From NCBI GenBank assembly GCA_019429275.1, contig JAHYJC010000018.1, forward strand, positions 1 to 64,000: a DNA stretch of 64,000 nt, given 5' to 3'. How positions within the stretch are numbered: position 1 is the stretch's first letter; each line of letters opens with the position of its first letter. Shown here piece after piece: positions 19,466-28,969 of the stretch. The position numbers were made by a program, and so were the translations under genes. This DNA comes from Lentimicrobium sp. Lineage in GTDB: Bacteria; Bacteroidota; Bacteroidia; Bacteroidales; Lentimicrobiaceae. The notes under the pieces are model-generated. The model made no database searches, was not told the origin of the DNA, and worked only from the letters and a program-made list of their open reading frames with translations.

Positions 19466-20895
19466 CCAATCTCTCTGATAATAAAGCCAAGGTAATTGCA
19501 TCGATTGAAAAAATAGCCTTAAAACGGGATAGATACATCCGGAGGAGTGCCTATTACTATAAAAACCTGGTCCGATTTTTCCGCTTTTGTATTCCCGATG
19601 GTTCCCGGGTACTTGAAATTGGCTGTGGAACGGGGTTTTTATTGAATGCTGTAAAGCCTGGACATGGTGTTGGCATTGATATTTCGCCAACAATGATTCT
19701 GAATGCGAAAAAAAATTATCCGCACCTTAATTTCCAGACCATAGATGCAGAAGCTTTGGATCTGACTGAAACCTTTGATTATGTTATTATTTCTGACACG
19801 CTCGGCTATCTTGAAGATATTCAGAAGGTCTTCGGTGCTATGCGAAAGGTGATTCATCCCAACACCCGGATTATTATATCCTATCACAGCTTTTTATGGG
19901 AGCCTCTTTTGTGGCTGGTGCAGAAAGCCGGACTTAAAATGCCGCACCAACGGCTTAACTGGCTGAACCGTGGCGACCTGATCAATTTGCTTCAACTTGA
20001 AGGATATGATGTAGTTAAAACCGGGAGGAGGTTTCTTATGCCATTTTATATTCCGCTCTTCTCCTGGATATTCAACAAATACCTTGCACACCTGCCACTG
20101 GTAAATACTTTATGCCTTACCGGATTTATCATTGCCCGTCGACCTGAAGACAGAACCAAAGCCGGCAAACCACTGAGTGTAAGTGTGATTATTCCGGCAC
20201 GTAATGAGAAGGGGAACATTGAAGATGCAGTGTTGCGCGTTCCCGAAATGGGTAAGCATACCGAAATTATTTTTGTGGAAGGCAATTCCACCGATGACAC
20301 CCTGGATGAAATAAAAAGAGTTTGCGAAGCTTACAAAAATAAGCGCGATGTTAAATGGATGGTTCAGGACAGAAAAGGCAAAGGCGATGCAGTGCGCAAA
20401 GGTTTTGATCATGCTTCCGGAGATATTCTGATGATACTCGATGCCGACCTTACCGTTCCACCCGAAGATTTGCCTAAGTTTTACGATGCCATAGCCACCG
20501 GGAAGGGCGAATACATCAACGGAACCCGTCTGGTTTACCCAATGGAAGATGAGGCCATGCGCACACTGAATATGATGGGTAATAAGTTCTTTTCGGTAAT
20601 GTTTTCATGGCTGCTGGGGCAACGAATTAAGGATACCCTTTGCGGAACAAAGGTACTTTCAGCCGAAAATTACCGAAAACTGGCGGCAAACCGAAGCTAC
20701 TTCGGCGATTTTGATCCGTTCGGAGATTTTGATCTGATCTTCGGATCTTCAAAACTGAACCTGAAACTGATTGAAGTTCCTATCAGATACCGGGCCCGGA
20801 AATATGGAGAAACTAATATTTCAAGGTTTAAGCATGGCTGGCTGCTGCTGAAAATGGTGGTGTATGCAATGAATAAAATTAAGTTTATTCACTGA
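19462..20895 (+). CDS. Fusion of a SAM methyltransferase and a family 2 glycosyltransferase
   Basis: 477 residues with two domains. Residues 35-210 are a class I methyltransferase with intact motif I (RVLEIGCGTGFLLNAV) and YVIISDTLGYLEDI. Residues 230-470 are a GT2 domain: VSVIIPARNEKGNIEDAV, EIIFVEGNSTDDT, KGKGDAVRKGFDHASGD and a metal-binding LDADLTVPPEDL. The GT half resembles dolichyl-phosphate glucose/mannose synthases but lacks C-terminal membrane helices. Its ATG overlaps the stop of the GT-C-like gene, so the pair probably works in one pathway. The fusion joins two activities that occur as separate genes at 12337 and 13203. Confidence 0.9.
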   Translation: MTNLSDNKAKVIASIEKIALKRDRYIRRSAYYYKNLVRFFRFCIPDGSRVLEIGCGTGFLLNAVKPGHGVGIDISPTMILNAKKNYPHLNFQTIDAEALDLTETFDYVIISDTLGYLEDIQKVFGAMRKVIHPNTRIIISYHSFLWEPLLWLVQKAGLKMPHQRLNWLNRGDLINLLQLEGYDVVKTGRRFLMPFYIPLFSWIFNKYLAHLPLVNTLCLTGFIIARRPEDRTKAGKPLSVSVIIPARNEKGNIEDAVLRVPEMGKHTEIIFVEGNSTDDTLDEIKRVCEAYKNKRDVKWMVQDRKGKGDAVRKGFDHASGDILMILDADLTVPPEDLPKFYDAIATGKGEYINGTRLVYPMEDEAMRTLNMMGNKFFSVMFSWLLGQRIKDTLCGTKVLSAENYRKLAANRSYFGDFDPFGDFDLIFGSSKLNLKLIEVPIRYRARKYGETNISRFKHGWLLLKMVVYAMNKIKFIH

Positions 20896-20934
20896 TCCTG
20901 AGAAACATGAGGCACTAAATGCCACCCTCTCGGT

Positions 20935-22734
20935 TTATTTTACCTCATAAATATCCACACTCAGATTCCTGACATAAACCGGCCAGGGTTCACGGTGCCA
21001 GACATATACCTTAAGATTGTCAAGTAGCGTTCTTACTTCAGGGGTGAGGTAATAAAAACTAATGGTGTTCCATTGCCCGGGCATCAGGCTGTCGGCCATC
21101 ACAGTTTCAGCACGATACTTATAAGCTTTCCCTATATGATGAAAAGCAGCAACAAGCATGGGTAATTTCCCCTGATAAGACTCAGGAATAAAAACTTCAA
21201 CTGAAGTATAAATCCAGGCATGATCAAAAGAGGTGAGATTACTGTAAGCAATGTCAGGTCCCGGGGCATATGGATTCAACCCATTCAGCTTTAAAGCTCC
21301 TGTTGTGTCGGACGAAACCGGGGACGGCCCGAATAATGAGCGTTTTTCATATCGATCCTTATGTTTAAAGGTATCCCGGCTTTCTGTGCTTCTTTCAACC
21401 AGCAGCAGCTCATCAAGTTTTTCCTTGTCGATGTTTGTTTTTCCGAAAACAGCCCAATAGTAATCTTTTGTCATCCGCTCTTTATCAATGATGCCGGTTT
21501 CAAACTGCCAGGTCTGAAAAAGATTTAATACAATCAGTGCCAACCCGAAAAAAGCTGCGAGCCAACGGAGGCGGTGCAAAAACACAACCTCAACCAGACT
21601 GGCAAGCGGAAGTGCCAGCAAAACATAAGTCGGCACCATCGCTCTTGCGCTGAAACTTCCACCGGCATACCACCAGCAGCTCCATGAGGATACAATCCAC
21701 AAATCGAGCAACACATAGGCAAGTATCGCAAAATTCCAGGCTTTGCTTCTTTTGTAAAGATGATAAAAACCTGCAAGTGCAAACAACATTACTGGAGTGT
21801 AAACAAACCAGCCTTTGCGGTAACTGAAAAGAAATTCAAAAATATATGGAGGGAAAAACCTGAACCCTTCACCCGGGTTGTCATAAGAATAAAAAATCCA
21901 GTTTCCGGTGGTGGTTTTCCAATAAATGAATTGAATTGATCCAACGATAATGGCAGGCACAAGAAATGAAATCACATGATTAATATTGGTTTTCATCACT
22001 TTAAACCTGAAAATAAACTGCCGCCATGAGCCTGCATTCCAGAAAAGCGGAATAAGCAGACAAACAATTTCAGAAGGTCTGATCAAAGTAATAAGTCCGC
22101 AGGTCAGTCCCATCTGAAAAGCCCGGTTCAGGGTTGGCCTTTCGTTCCAGTGGATGGTAGTGTATAGCAAAAAGGCGTATAGCGAAAAAAGGAAATTATG
22201 AGAAAGCAGTGTACCATCAAATGCGGTCAGTTGAAAATAATTGGTTCCGAAACCAATAAGCAGTATGGTAATGGCCGTGGTGCGATCATCGAAAAGCCGC
22301 AAAAGGAGCTTGCGGAGAATTATCAGTCCAAAAATTGCCCACAATATCCCTCCAAGACTGAGAATCAGCTGATAGGGTAATGAAAATCCATCAGCCGGAT
22401 AACCCAAAGCGGGCGCAAGACAATGGGCAATAAAAAAAAACGGCGAATAGAGCAGAGCCAGGCCTGAGGTGTATTTGATAACCTTTTTGCCATCGACGCC
22501 ACTAACCAGCTGATAGAGCGTTGCTGAAGGCTGGTATTTCTCCATAATTTCATCCAGCCATTCCGCGTTTTCAAGTCCGGGATCATCATAAATAAAAGTT
22601 GCAGGCAGGTAGAGATAATACCCGAATACATCCCAGCTCAATGCACGTGTAGGAAGTGAAATGCTTCGAAAAACCACCAGCGAAATTGCAAGCAGTAAAA
22701 CCATGTAAGCCGATAATCGTCGTTTCCGAAACAT
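20935..22734 (-). CDS. GT-C-like multispanning membrane protein
   Basis: 599 residues. About ten to eleven membrane helices run to residue 420, then a soluble periplasmic domain. Conserved blocks are NAEWLDEIMEKYQPSATLYQ, PALGYPADGFSLPYQL, LIGFGTNYFQLTAFDGTLLSHN, SYRKGWFVYTPVMLF and SSWSCWWYAGGSFSARAMV. The same blocks recur in the protein at 57066-58703, so the two are paralogues. The topology fits the GT39-like membrane transferases, but no substrate can be assigned. It is 16 bp downstream of a GT2 gene on the same strand and ends convergently with the fusion gene. Confidence 0.8.
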   Translation of the reverse strand: MFRKRRLSAYMVLLLAISLVVFRSISLPTRALSWDVFGYYLYLPATFIYDDPGLENAEWLDEIMEKYQPSATLYQLVSGVDGKKVIKYTSGLALLYSPFFFIAHCLAPALGYPADGFSLPYQLILSLGGILWAIFGLIILRKLLLRLFDDRTTAITILLIGFGTNYFQLTAFDGTLLSHNFLFSLYAFLLYTTIHWNERPTLNRAFQMGLTCGLITLIRPSEIVCLLIPLFWNAGSWRQFIFRFKVMKTNINHVISFLVPAIIVGSIQFIYWKTTTGNWIFYSYDNPGEGFRFFPPYIFEFLFSYRKGWFVYTPVMLFALAGFYHLYKRSKAWNFAILAYVLLDLWIVSSWSCWWYAGGSFSARAMVPTYVLLALPLASLVEVVFLHRLRWLAAFFGLALIVLNLFQTWQFETGIIDKERMTKDYYWAVFGKTNIDKEKLDELLLVERSTESRDTFKHKDRYEKRSLFGPSPVSSDTTGALKLNGLNPYAPGPDIAYSNLTSFDHAWIYTSVEVFIPESYQGKLPMLVAAFHHIGKAYKYRAETVMADSLMPGQWNTISFYYLTPEVRTLLDNLKVYVWHREPWPVYVRNLSVDIYEVK

Positions 22735-22750
22735 CTTCTAAACAAAATAA

Positions 22751-23485
22751 TCAGTTTTTCTTAAAAATCCTCCGGTCAAAAATACCAAACTTCAGGATAC
22801 AGTAAATGGCACGAAAACCGTCTTTGGCACCAATCTTTTTGCCTTCATCATAGGTGCGGCCATAGTATGAAATTCCGACTTCATAGATTCTTACGGCCTT
22901 AATCCGTGAAATCCGCGAAGTAACTTCCGGTTCAAAACCGAAGCGCTTTTCAGTAAGTACAACCTTTTTGATGATATCAGCCCTGAACATCTTATAACAG
23001 GTTTCCATGTCGGTGAGGTTCAGGTTGGTAAACATATTGGACATAAAAGTAAGGAACTGATTACCAATTGAATGCCAGAAGAACAGTATCCGGTGCGGAC
23101 CCATGCCCATAAACCGTGAGCCGTAAACCACATCAGCAACCCCTTCAAACATGGGCTTGAGCAGCAGGTTGTAATCGATGGGGTCATATTCAAGATCAGC
23201 ATCCTGAATGATTATGTAATCGCCTGTTGCAAGCTCAATTCCCTTATGAATGGCAGCTCCTTTTCCCTGATTAACAGGCTGATTATAAGTCAGAATTTTT
23301 ACACCCGGATTTTCATCAGCAAAACGTTGCATCACCTCGGCAGTTGCATCGGTTGAGCAATCATTTACCACAACAATTTCCTTCTCGATGCCGAAAAGCA
23401 ATTCAGTAGCTATTACCTTATTCAGGATAAGGTGAATGGTTGGTGCTTCGTTGTAAGCTGGAATGATGATAGATAGTTTTGCCAT
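22751..23485 (-). CDS. Family 2 glycosyltransferase, dolichyl-phosphate mannose synthase-like
   Basis: 244 residues, a single GT-A domain with SIIIPAYNEAPTIHLIL, IVVVNDCSTDATAEVM, NQGKGAAIHKGIELATGDYIIIQDADLEYDP (metal-binding DAD) and a C-terminal RTYDEGKKIGAKDGFRA. There are no membrane helices, as in the short DPM1 class. It sits 16 bp upstream of the GT-C-like protein and 33 bp after murF-alr, so a polyprenyl-phosphate sugar donor made here could feed the neighbouring membrane transferase (inference). Confidence 0.92.
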   Translation of the reverse strand: MAKLSIIIPAYNEAPTIHLILNKVIATELLFGIEKEIVVVNDCSTDATAEVMQRFADENPGVKILTYNQPVNQGKGAAIHKGIELATGDYIIIQDADLEYDPIDYNLLLKPMFEGVADVVYGSRFMGMGPHRILFFWHSIGNQFLTFMSNMFTNLNLTDMETCYKMFRADIIKKVVLTEKRFGFEPEVTSRISRIKAVRIYEVGISYYGRTYDEGKKIGAKDGFRAIYCILKFGIFDRRIFKKN

Positions 23486-23518
23486 TCTGTTTTTTTAATT
23501 GGTTAATCTTCGGGTTTT

Positions 23519-25996
23519 CTACTCTTTAAAATATGCTCTTTTTACCCTTGCCGAAATGCCTGTAAGTATTTCATAGGGAATGGTATCCATTTCTTTTGCA
23601 AGTCTGGCGATTGGCAATTCACGGCCGAAAACCAATACCTCATCGCCTTCTTTTGCATCAATTCCGGTGATGTCGATCATGGTCATGTCCATACACACAT
23701 TACCGGCCACGGGAATAATATTTCCATTTACCAGAAAATGCCCGGTTCCGTTGCCCAGCCTCCGGTTGAGTCCATCGGCATAGCCGATTGGTATGGTGGC
23801 AATAACACTGTCACGTTTTGCTGTCCATGAACGGTTGTAGCCCACCGATTCGTTTTTGCTGACATGCGTTATCTGCGAAATACTTGTTTTCAGACTGGTA
23901 ACTGTTTCAAGTTGAGATTGCTCTTTTTCATCAGAACAAATTCCATAAAGAGAAATTCCCAGCCTGACCATTTCAAACTGTGCTTCAGGGAAACGGAGAA
24001 TTCCTGCGGAGTTGAGGATATGCCTCATAAAATTATAGCCCAACGCTTCTCTGAGTTCTTGGGTAATCCTGACAAATTCAGAAATCTGTTGTTGCGTATA
24101 AACGTCAAAATCTTTGCTATCGCTGCCAACCAGATGAGAAAATGCTGATTCAACCTTTATTTCAGGATGACTTTGCAGGGTTGCTATTAGTTCAGAAAGT
24201 TTATCAGCAGCAAAACCGAGCCTGTGCATTCCGGTATCGAACTTCAGGTGGATTTTAACAGACTCAGCGCTTACTTTAAATCTTTTGATTGCTGAAATCA
24301 ACATCTGAAGCGTTCTGAAATTGTAGATTTCCGGCTCCAAAGCATGTGTAAGAATGGCTCCCATTCCACTTTCTTCAGGGTTCATCACCATAATGGGCAG
24401 ACTGATGCCTGCTTTACGCAACTCCACTCCTTCATCGGCATATGCCACCGCAAGGTAATCGGCGCGATGAAACTGCAGGGTATTTGCAATCTCAAAACTT
24501 CCACTTCCGTATGAAAAAGCCTTAACCATCGCCATTAAACGGGTTCCCGGTTTGAGCCGGGAACGGTAAAAATTCAGATTGTGTACCAATGCGTCCAGAT
24601 TAACCTCGAGAATGGTTTCATGTGATTTCTGCATCAGCAGACTGGTGATCCTTTCAAAGCCGAAATCGCGCGCTCCTTTTATTAAAATGCTTTCGTTGCT
24701 GAAATCAGCACTTTTAAACTGACGCAGAAAACTATCTGTATCCTTGTAAAAGACTGCTTTTGCATGAAACAGATCGTTATACTTTGAAATCGTTTCTCCA
24801 ATGCCTATCATTCGGCTGATGTTTTTTGCATTCACCATGCCGGCAATCTTGTGGTAAAGCAGTTGCTCATTTAATTCACCCTGGCGCATATCGCTAAGGA
24901 TCAAACATTTTGCATCGTGCTGATTCTGTTGCATCATAAAATCCAGTGCGATCTGCAAAGAATCGGGGTCAAAACTATAGGCATCGTTAATTATCGAGCA
25001 ACTGTTGATTCCGGCATTCATTTGCAGTCGCATCTCGACAGAATGAAGTAGCTGCATGCGCTCCACCGTAACTGCATGACCATAGCCCAGCAACAACATC
25101 ACACACCAGCAATGAATGGAATTTTCAACTGATGCTGCATCGGTAAACGGAATCTCAATCGCGATGTTACGGCCTTCAAAAATGGCTGTAATCAATGTTC
25201 TTCCGGTGAATGTTTTTACTTCGGTTATCTGCAATTTATTTCCTTCGCGGTAGCCCCAATCAAATAGTTTGGTTTCCCGGTTTCCGATACCAGAAATCAT
25301 TGAGTCAACCATCTGATCATCACTGCAATAAATAAGGGCGCCAACTTCCTGAAACAGCAATAATTTTTCTTCCAGTTTTTGCTGATGCGAATTAAAAAAC
25401 TGATCGTGGGCATGTCCGATGTTGGTCAGAATGCCAATTTCGGGTTTAATGACACGGGCAAGTTTGCTCATTTCGCCTGGCTGAGAAATGCCTGCTTCGA
25501 ATATTGCAAGGTTGTGAATGTTTCTGATTTGCCATACCGACAATGGAACACCGATCTGCGAATTGTAACTCCGGGGACTTCTGACAATGGTTTTTTCGGG
25601 TGAAAGGAGCTGCCACAACCATTCTTTTACAATCGTTTTGCCATTGCTGCCGGTAATTCCGATCACAGGCAAATCAAATGCCGAGCGGTGGTATGCGGCA
25701 ATATCCTGAAGTGCTTTAAGTGTGTCATCAACCTGAATAAAACCTGCACCCTCAAATTTTTGCGCAGGCATGGATGAAACCAAAAAGTACCTTACACCAC
25801 GTTCAAAAAGATCAGCAATAAAATTATGTCCATCGTTTCGCGCACTTACCAGTGCAAAAAATATAGTATGCTGGGGTGTTGAAAGTTTGCGGCTGTCGGT
25901 AAGTATTTCTTCAATACAGTCATCGGTAAAGTTCCCTGACAGGCTTCCGCGTGTTAATGCAGCAATTTCCCCGAAGAGATAACCTTTATCCGACAT
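23519..25996 (-). CDS. Bifunctional MurF ligase / alanine racemase
   Basis: 825 residues. Residues 1-445 are a Mur ligase: UDP-MurNAc-tripeptide-binding N-terminus, ATP loop VIGITGSNGKTIVKEWL, NIGHAHDQFF and the C-terminal ligase domain with NDAYSFDPDSLQIALDF. Residues 455-825 are a fold-type III PLP racemase: LEVNLDALVHNLNFYRS, the PLP lysine in MAMVKAFSYGSG, KFDTGMHRLGF, the catalytic Tyr in SVGYNRSWTA, and IPIGYADGLNRRL. It supplies D-alanine and attaches D-Ala-D-Ala to the peptidoglycan precursor. The fusion is established in Bacteroidetes. It lies 10 bp after pdxA, and both halves look intact. Confidence 0.95.
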   Translation of the reverse strand: MSDKGYLFGEIAALTRGSLSGNFTDDCIEEILTDSRKLSTPQHTIFFALVSARNDGHNFIADLFERGVRYFLVSSMPAQKFEGAGFIQVDDTLKALQDIAAYHRSAFDLPVIGITGSNGKTIVKEWLWQLLSPEKTIVRSPRSYNSQIGVPLSVWQIRNIHNLAIFEAGISQPGEMSKLARVIKPEIGILTNIGHAHDQFFNSHQQKLEEKLLLFQEVGALIYCSDDQMVDSMISGIGNRETKLFDWGYREGNKLQITEVKTFTGRTLITAIFEGRNIAIEIPFTDAASVENSIHCWCVMLLLGYGHAVTVERMQLLHSVEMRLQMNAGINSCSIINDAYSFDPDSLQIALDFMMQQNQHDAKCLILSDMRQGELNEQLLYHKIAGMVNAKNISRMIGIGETISKYNDLFHAKAVFYKDTDSFLRQFKSADFSNESILIKGARDFGFERITSLLMQKSHETILEVNLDALVHNLNFYRSRLKPGTRLMAMVKAFSYGSGSFEIANTLQFHRADYLAVAYADEGVELRKAGISLPIMVMNPEESGMGAILTHALEPEIYNFRTLQMLISAIKRFKVSAESVKIHLKFDTGMHRLGFAADKLSELIATLQSHPEIKVESAFSHLVGSDSKDFDVYTQQQISEFVRITQELREALGYNFMRHILNSAGILRFPEAQFEMVRLGISLYGICSDEKEQSQLETVTSLKTSISQITHVSKNESVGYNRSWTAKRDSVIATIPIGYADGLNRRLGNGTGHFLVNGNIIPVAGNVCMDMTMIDITGIDAKEGDEVLVFGRELPIARLAKEMDTIPYEILTGISARVKRAYFKE

Positions 25997-26006
25997 ATTG
26001 AAAATA

Positions 26007-27068
26007 TTAGCGTTCGGTTTCCTGTTTTCTCATTTCCAATGGATTAGTCAACATCATGGCATATCTCTTCCTGTTGAAGTAAATATCAGAAGCCAGGTAC
26101 ATGGCTGCCCTGAAGGACTCTGAAGATGCGATATTTTTCCCTGCAATATCATAAGCAGTTCCATGTGCTGGCGAAGTCCTGACATAAGGTAACCCGGCAG
26201 TGAAATTCACCCCCGAGTCGAATGCCAGCGTTTTAAAAGGAAGCATTCCCTGATCGTGGTACATGGCCAGAATTCCGTCGAATTTTGTAAATTCAGAAGA
26301 TCCGAAGAATCCATCGGCAGGGAAAGGACCGAAAGCCAAAATCCCACCGGCAAATGCCTTTTCGATGGCTGGTTTAATGATTTTTGCTTCTTCTTCGCCC
26401 AGCAAACCGTTATCGCTGGCATGTGGATTCAGGCCAAGAATTGCTATTCTGGGTTTTCTGATTCCGAAATCCTGCAAAAGTGACTGATTAAGTATTTTCA
26501 TTTTATGCAACAGAAGTTCTTCGGAAAGCTGGCCGTGAACTTCACGCAGGGGAATATGTCCGGTTACTATACCAATTCTGATGTTTTGGCTTACCATAAG
26601 CATCAGGTAATCCTTTGCGCCAAATTTATTGGCCAGGTATTCGGTATGGCCGGGAAAATGAAAATTTTTCGATTGAATATTTTGTTTATTGATTGGCGCA
26701 GTAACCAAAACATCAATCAGGCCTTTTTTAAGATCTTCGGTTGCAGCTTCAAGCGATTGTAAAGCCAATTCTCCCGCCATCGTAGTGGACTTGCCAAGTT
26801 CTATTTTTACTTCCTGATCATTAATATTTATGATATTTGCGCGCTTAGGGTTAGCCAGATCAGCCTTTTTGATGAGATTAAAAGTAAAATCACTCATATT
26901 GATCATCTTACGGTGATACGAAGCAATTTTAGAAGAACCATAAACCACTGGGGTCAGCAAATCGAATATCCGGCTATCAAAGAGCGCTTTAATTATGATT
27001 TCGTAACTAATGCTGTTTATGTCACCATGGGTAATTCCTATTACCGGTTTATTGTCAGTTTCCGACAT
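26007..27068 (-). CDS. pdxA: 4-hydroxythreonine-4-phosphate dehydrogenase
   Basis: 353 residues, the usual length. The three metal-binding histidine regions are present: FPGHTEYLANKFG, AMYHDQGMLPFKTLAFD, and the downstream TSPAHGTAYDIAGK. GITHGDINSISYEI at the N-terminus is the PdxA signature (usually GDPxGIGPE), here a Bacteroidetes variant with Asn-Ser-Ile. The enzyme oxidises 4-phosphohydroxy-L-threonine in DXP-dependent pyridoxal phosphate synthesis. Its neighbour downstream is a PLP enzyme (alanine racemase). It appears to be the first gene of the minus-strand operon. Confidence 0.94.
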   Translation of the reverse strand: MSETDNKPVIGITHGDINSISYEIIIKALFDSRIFDLLTPVVYGSSKIASYHRKMINMSDFTFNLIKKADLANPKRANIININDQEVKIELGKSTTMAGELALQSLEAATEDLKKGLIDVLVTAPINKQNIQSKNFHFPGHTEYLANKFGAKDYLMLMVSQNIRIGIVTGHIPLREVHGQLSEELLLHKMKILNQSLLQDFGIRKPRIAILGLNPHASDNGLLGEEEAKIIKPAIEKAFAGGILAFGPFPADGFFGSSEFTKFDGILAMYHDQGMLPFKTLAFDSGVNFTAGLPYVRTSPAHGTAYDIAGKNIASSESFRAAMYLASDIYFNRKRYAMMLTNPLEMRKQETER

Positions 27069-27098
27069 TTTTAAGTTTTGTTTATCATTAATTTAGCG

Positions 27099-27106
27099 CA
27101 AAGATA
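27099..27106 (-). promoter_or_regulatory. pdxA: Candidate -7 box TATCTTTG for pdxA
   Basis: Reading the minus strand, TATCTTTG matches TAnnTTTG exactly, 30 bp before the pdxA ATG. It lies in the 104-bp gap shared with the divergent gene at 27173. Confidence 0.42.
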
Positions 27107-27172
27107 AGATTTTGCTATTTTAGCAGTTCATATTGTCGCTTTTATTTATGTACCCATGTTCTGTAAATATCA

Positions 27173-28030
27173 ATGATCAACCCAATTGTACTTCAAAGGC
27201 TTAAAGAGCGCGAAAAGGAGCTTAACACGCTTTACCGGCTGAACAGTTTATTGACGAACGATAATCTGAAACCGGCAGCGTTGTTCCCTGACCTTATCAG
27301 CTTTCTTCCAATGGGTTTCCGGTATACAACCATCTGTGAAACAAAAATAGCGTTTGAAGGCTCAGAATGGAAAAGTGACGATTTCAGAGAAACACCCTGG
27401 ATGTTATCGGCCGATATTGAAGTTGACAATAACATTTGTGGTAAGATTCAGGTGGTTTATACACAACTTATTGATGACTCCTCAGGAAACCAGTTCTTCC
27501 CCGAGGAGCAGAAACTACTCAATACCACAGCCAACCGGATTGGGAATTATTTCTTTCAGCAAAGGCTGAAAAATACAGTGATCTTAATTCAGACGGGTAA
27601 AGAGAGTGGCAACAATAACGGAAACGGAAACGGTGAAAGCGTGCTCAAACCCGACTCTGATCAACACTGGAAATGGCGGTTAAGAATGGCCGAGCGTATC
27701 AGTGAGTTGATAGATTTCCGCAGACTGGGAGTTAAAGCAATTTATCTTATTGGAAGTGCAAAAAATGCAAATGCGGGCCCTGCCAGCGATATAGATCTTC
27801 TTATTCATCACAAAAGCGATGTACAACAACTCAACTGCCTCAAAGCATGGATTGAGGGCTGGAGTTTGTGCCTGGCTGAGGAAAATTTCCAAAAAACCGG
27901 GTACCAGACTGAAGGTTTAATCGACCTGCATCTGATCACCGATAAGGATATTGAAGAGGCTACGAGTTTTGCTGTTATGATTGGCGCAGTGACCGATTCG
28001 GCGCGCCTTCTCAAAAAGTTTGATTACTGA
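27173..28030 (+). CDS. GAF-like domain / nucleotidyltransferase protein
   Basis: 285 residues. The N-terminal half starts with a short helix-rich LKEREKELNTLYRLNSLL and continues as a GAF-like sensor (ADIEVDNNICGKIQVVYTQ ... FFPEEQKLLNTTANRIGNYF). A Gly/Asn linker (NNNGNGNGES, about 143-152) leads to a nucleotidyltransferase domain with IGSAKNANAGPASDIDLLIHH, the GS...DxD catalytic motif of the pol-beta superfamily. This pairing occurs beside PEP-synthase-like regulators in related bacteria, from memory. It is 22 bp upstream of a metallophosphoesterase, suggesting a modify/demodify pair (inference). Substrate unknown. Confidence 0.78.
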   Translation: MINPIVLQRLKEREKELNTLYRLNSLLTNDNLKPAALFPDLISFLPMGFRYTTICETKIAFEGSEWKSDDFRETPWMLSADIEVDNNICGKIQVVYTQLIDDSSGNQFFPEEQKLLNTTANRIGNYFFQQRLKNTVILIQTGKESGNNNGNGNGESVLKPDSDQHWKWRLRMAERISELIDFRRLGVKAIYLIGSAKNANAGPASDIDLLIHHKSDVQQLNCLKAWIEGWSLCLAEENFQKTGYQTEGLIDLHLITDKDIEEATSFAVMIGAVTDSARLLKKFDY

Positions 28031-28052
28031 ACCAACCCAGCTATCTCCGCTC

Positions 28053-28919
28053 ATGACTACCTCCTATTTTGTTTCAGACCTGCACGGAAACGTTTCCCGT
28101 TATGAAATGCTCTTCAGGGAGATTATCCGCAATAAGCCCTCATTTGTTTTTTTGGGAGGAGATCTCCTGCCACATGTTCACCGTTCAGTGAGGCTCAACA
28201 ATAAAGAGATCCCGGATTTTATGAGCGATTACGTTATTCCCGGATTTAAAAATGTGCGCCGCCAGCTGGGCTGTAACTATCCGGAAATATTTGTCATCAT
28301 GGGCAACGACGATCACCGCATTGAAGAACCGGCATTTCTGGAAGGTGAGAAGATTGAACTGTGGAAATATCTAAACAGAAGCAAATTCAAATTCGGGCCA
28401 TATATGATTTATGGCTACCCTTATGTTCCCCCAACGCCATTTTTACTGAAAGACTGGGAAAAATATGATGTTTCGCGCTTTGTTGATCCGGGCTGTACAA
28501 ACCCTGCTGAAGGATTTCGCACAGCAGAACCTGATTACGATCCAGAATATGATACCATACAAAAAGACCTTGAAACTCTGGCAGGCAACGATGATATGAA
28601 GAAGGCCATTTTCCTGTTTCATACCCCACCCTATCAATCGCTGCTCGACCGGGCAGCCCTTGAGGGAAAATATGTAGATCATGTACCTTTGGATGTTCAT
28701 GTCGGAAGTATTGCTGTACAGCGGTTTATTGAAGAAAAGAAACCCTGGATAACCCTGCATGGCCACATTCATGAATCGGCAAGGATTACCGGACAGTGGA
28801 AACAGCAATTCGGGAGAACCTCCTCCTTTTCTGCTGCACACGACGGGCCGGAACTTGCCATTGTAAAATTCAGGATTGACGATCCCGATATTAACGAAAG
28901 GATTTTAGTGAAAGAATAA
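28053..28919 (+). CDS. Calcineurin-like metallophosphoesterase
   Basis: 288 residues from ATG 28053, which begins directly with the first metal motif (TTSYFVSDLHGN); an upstream TTG at 28020 would add 11 unstructured residues and overlap the previous gene. The remaining motifs are FLGGDLLPHV, IMGNDDHRIEEP, FLFHTPPYQS and WITLHGHIHESA, the full dimetal set D-x-H, G-D, G-N-D, H, G-H-x-H. It is probably cotranscribed with the nucleotidyltransferase gene. Substrate not predictable. Confidence 0.9.
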   Translation: MTTSYFVSDLHGNVSRYEMLFREIIRNKPSFVFLGGDLLPHVHRSVRLNNKEIPDFMSDYVIPGFKNVRRQLGCNYPEIFVIMGNDDHRIEEPAFLEGEKIELWKYLNRSKFKFGPYMIYGYPYVPPTPFLLKDWEKYDVSRFVDPGCTNPAEGFRTAEPDYDPEYDTIQKDLETLAGNDDMKKAIFLFHTPPYQSLLDRAALEGKYVDHVPLDVHVGSIAVQRFIEEKKPWITLHGHIHESARITGQWKQQFGRTSSFSAAHDGPELAIVKFRIDDPDINERILVKE

Positions 28920-28969
28920 CCCTGTTTTTGTAAAGTTTATTATATAATACTTATCTCCAATTTTACACA

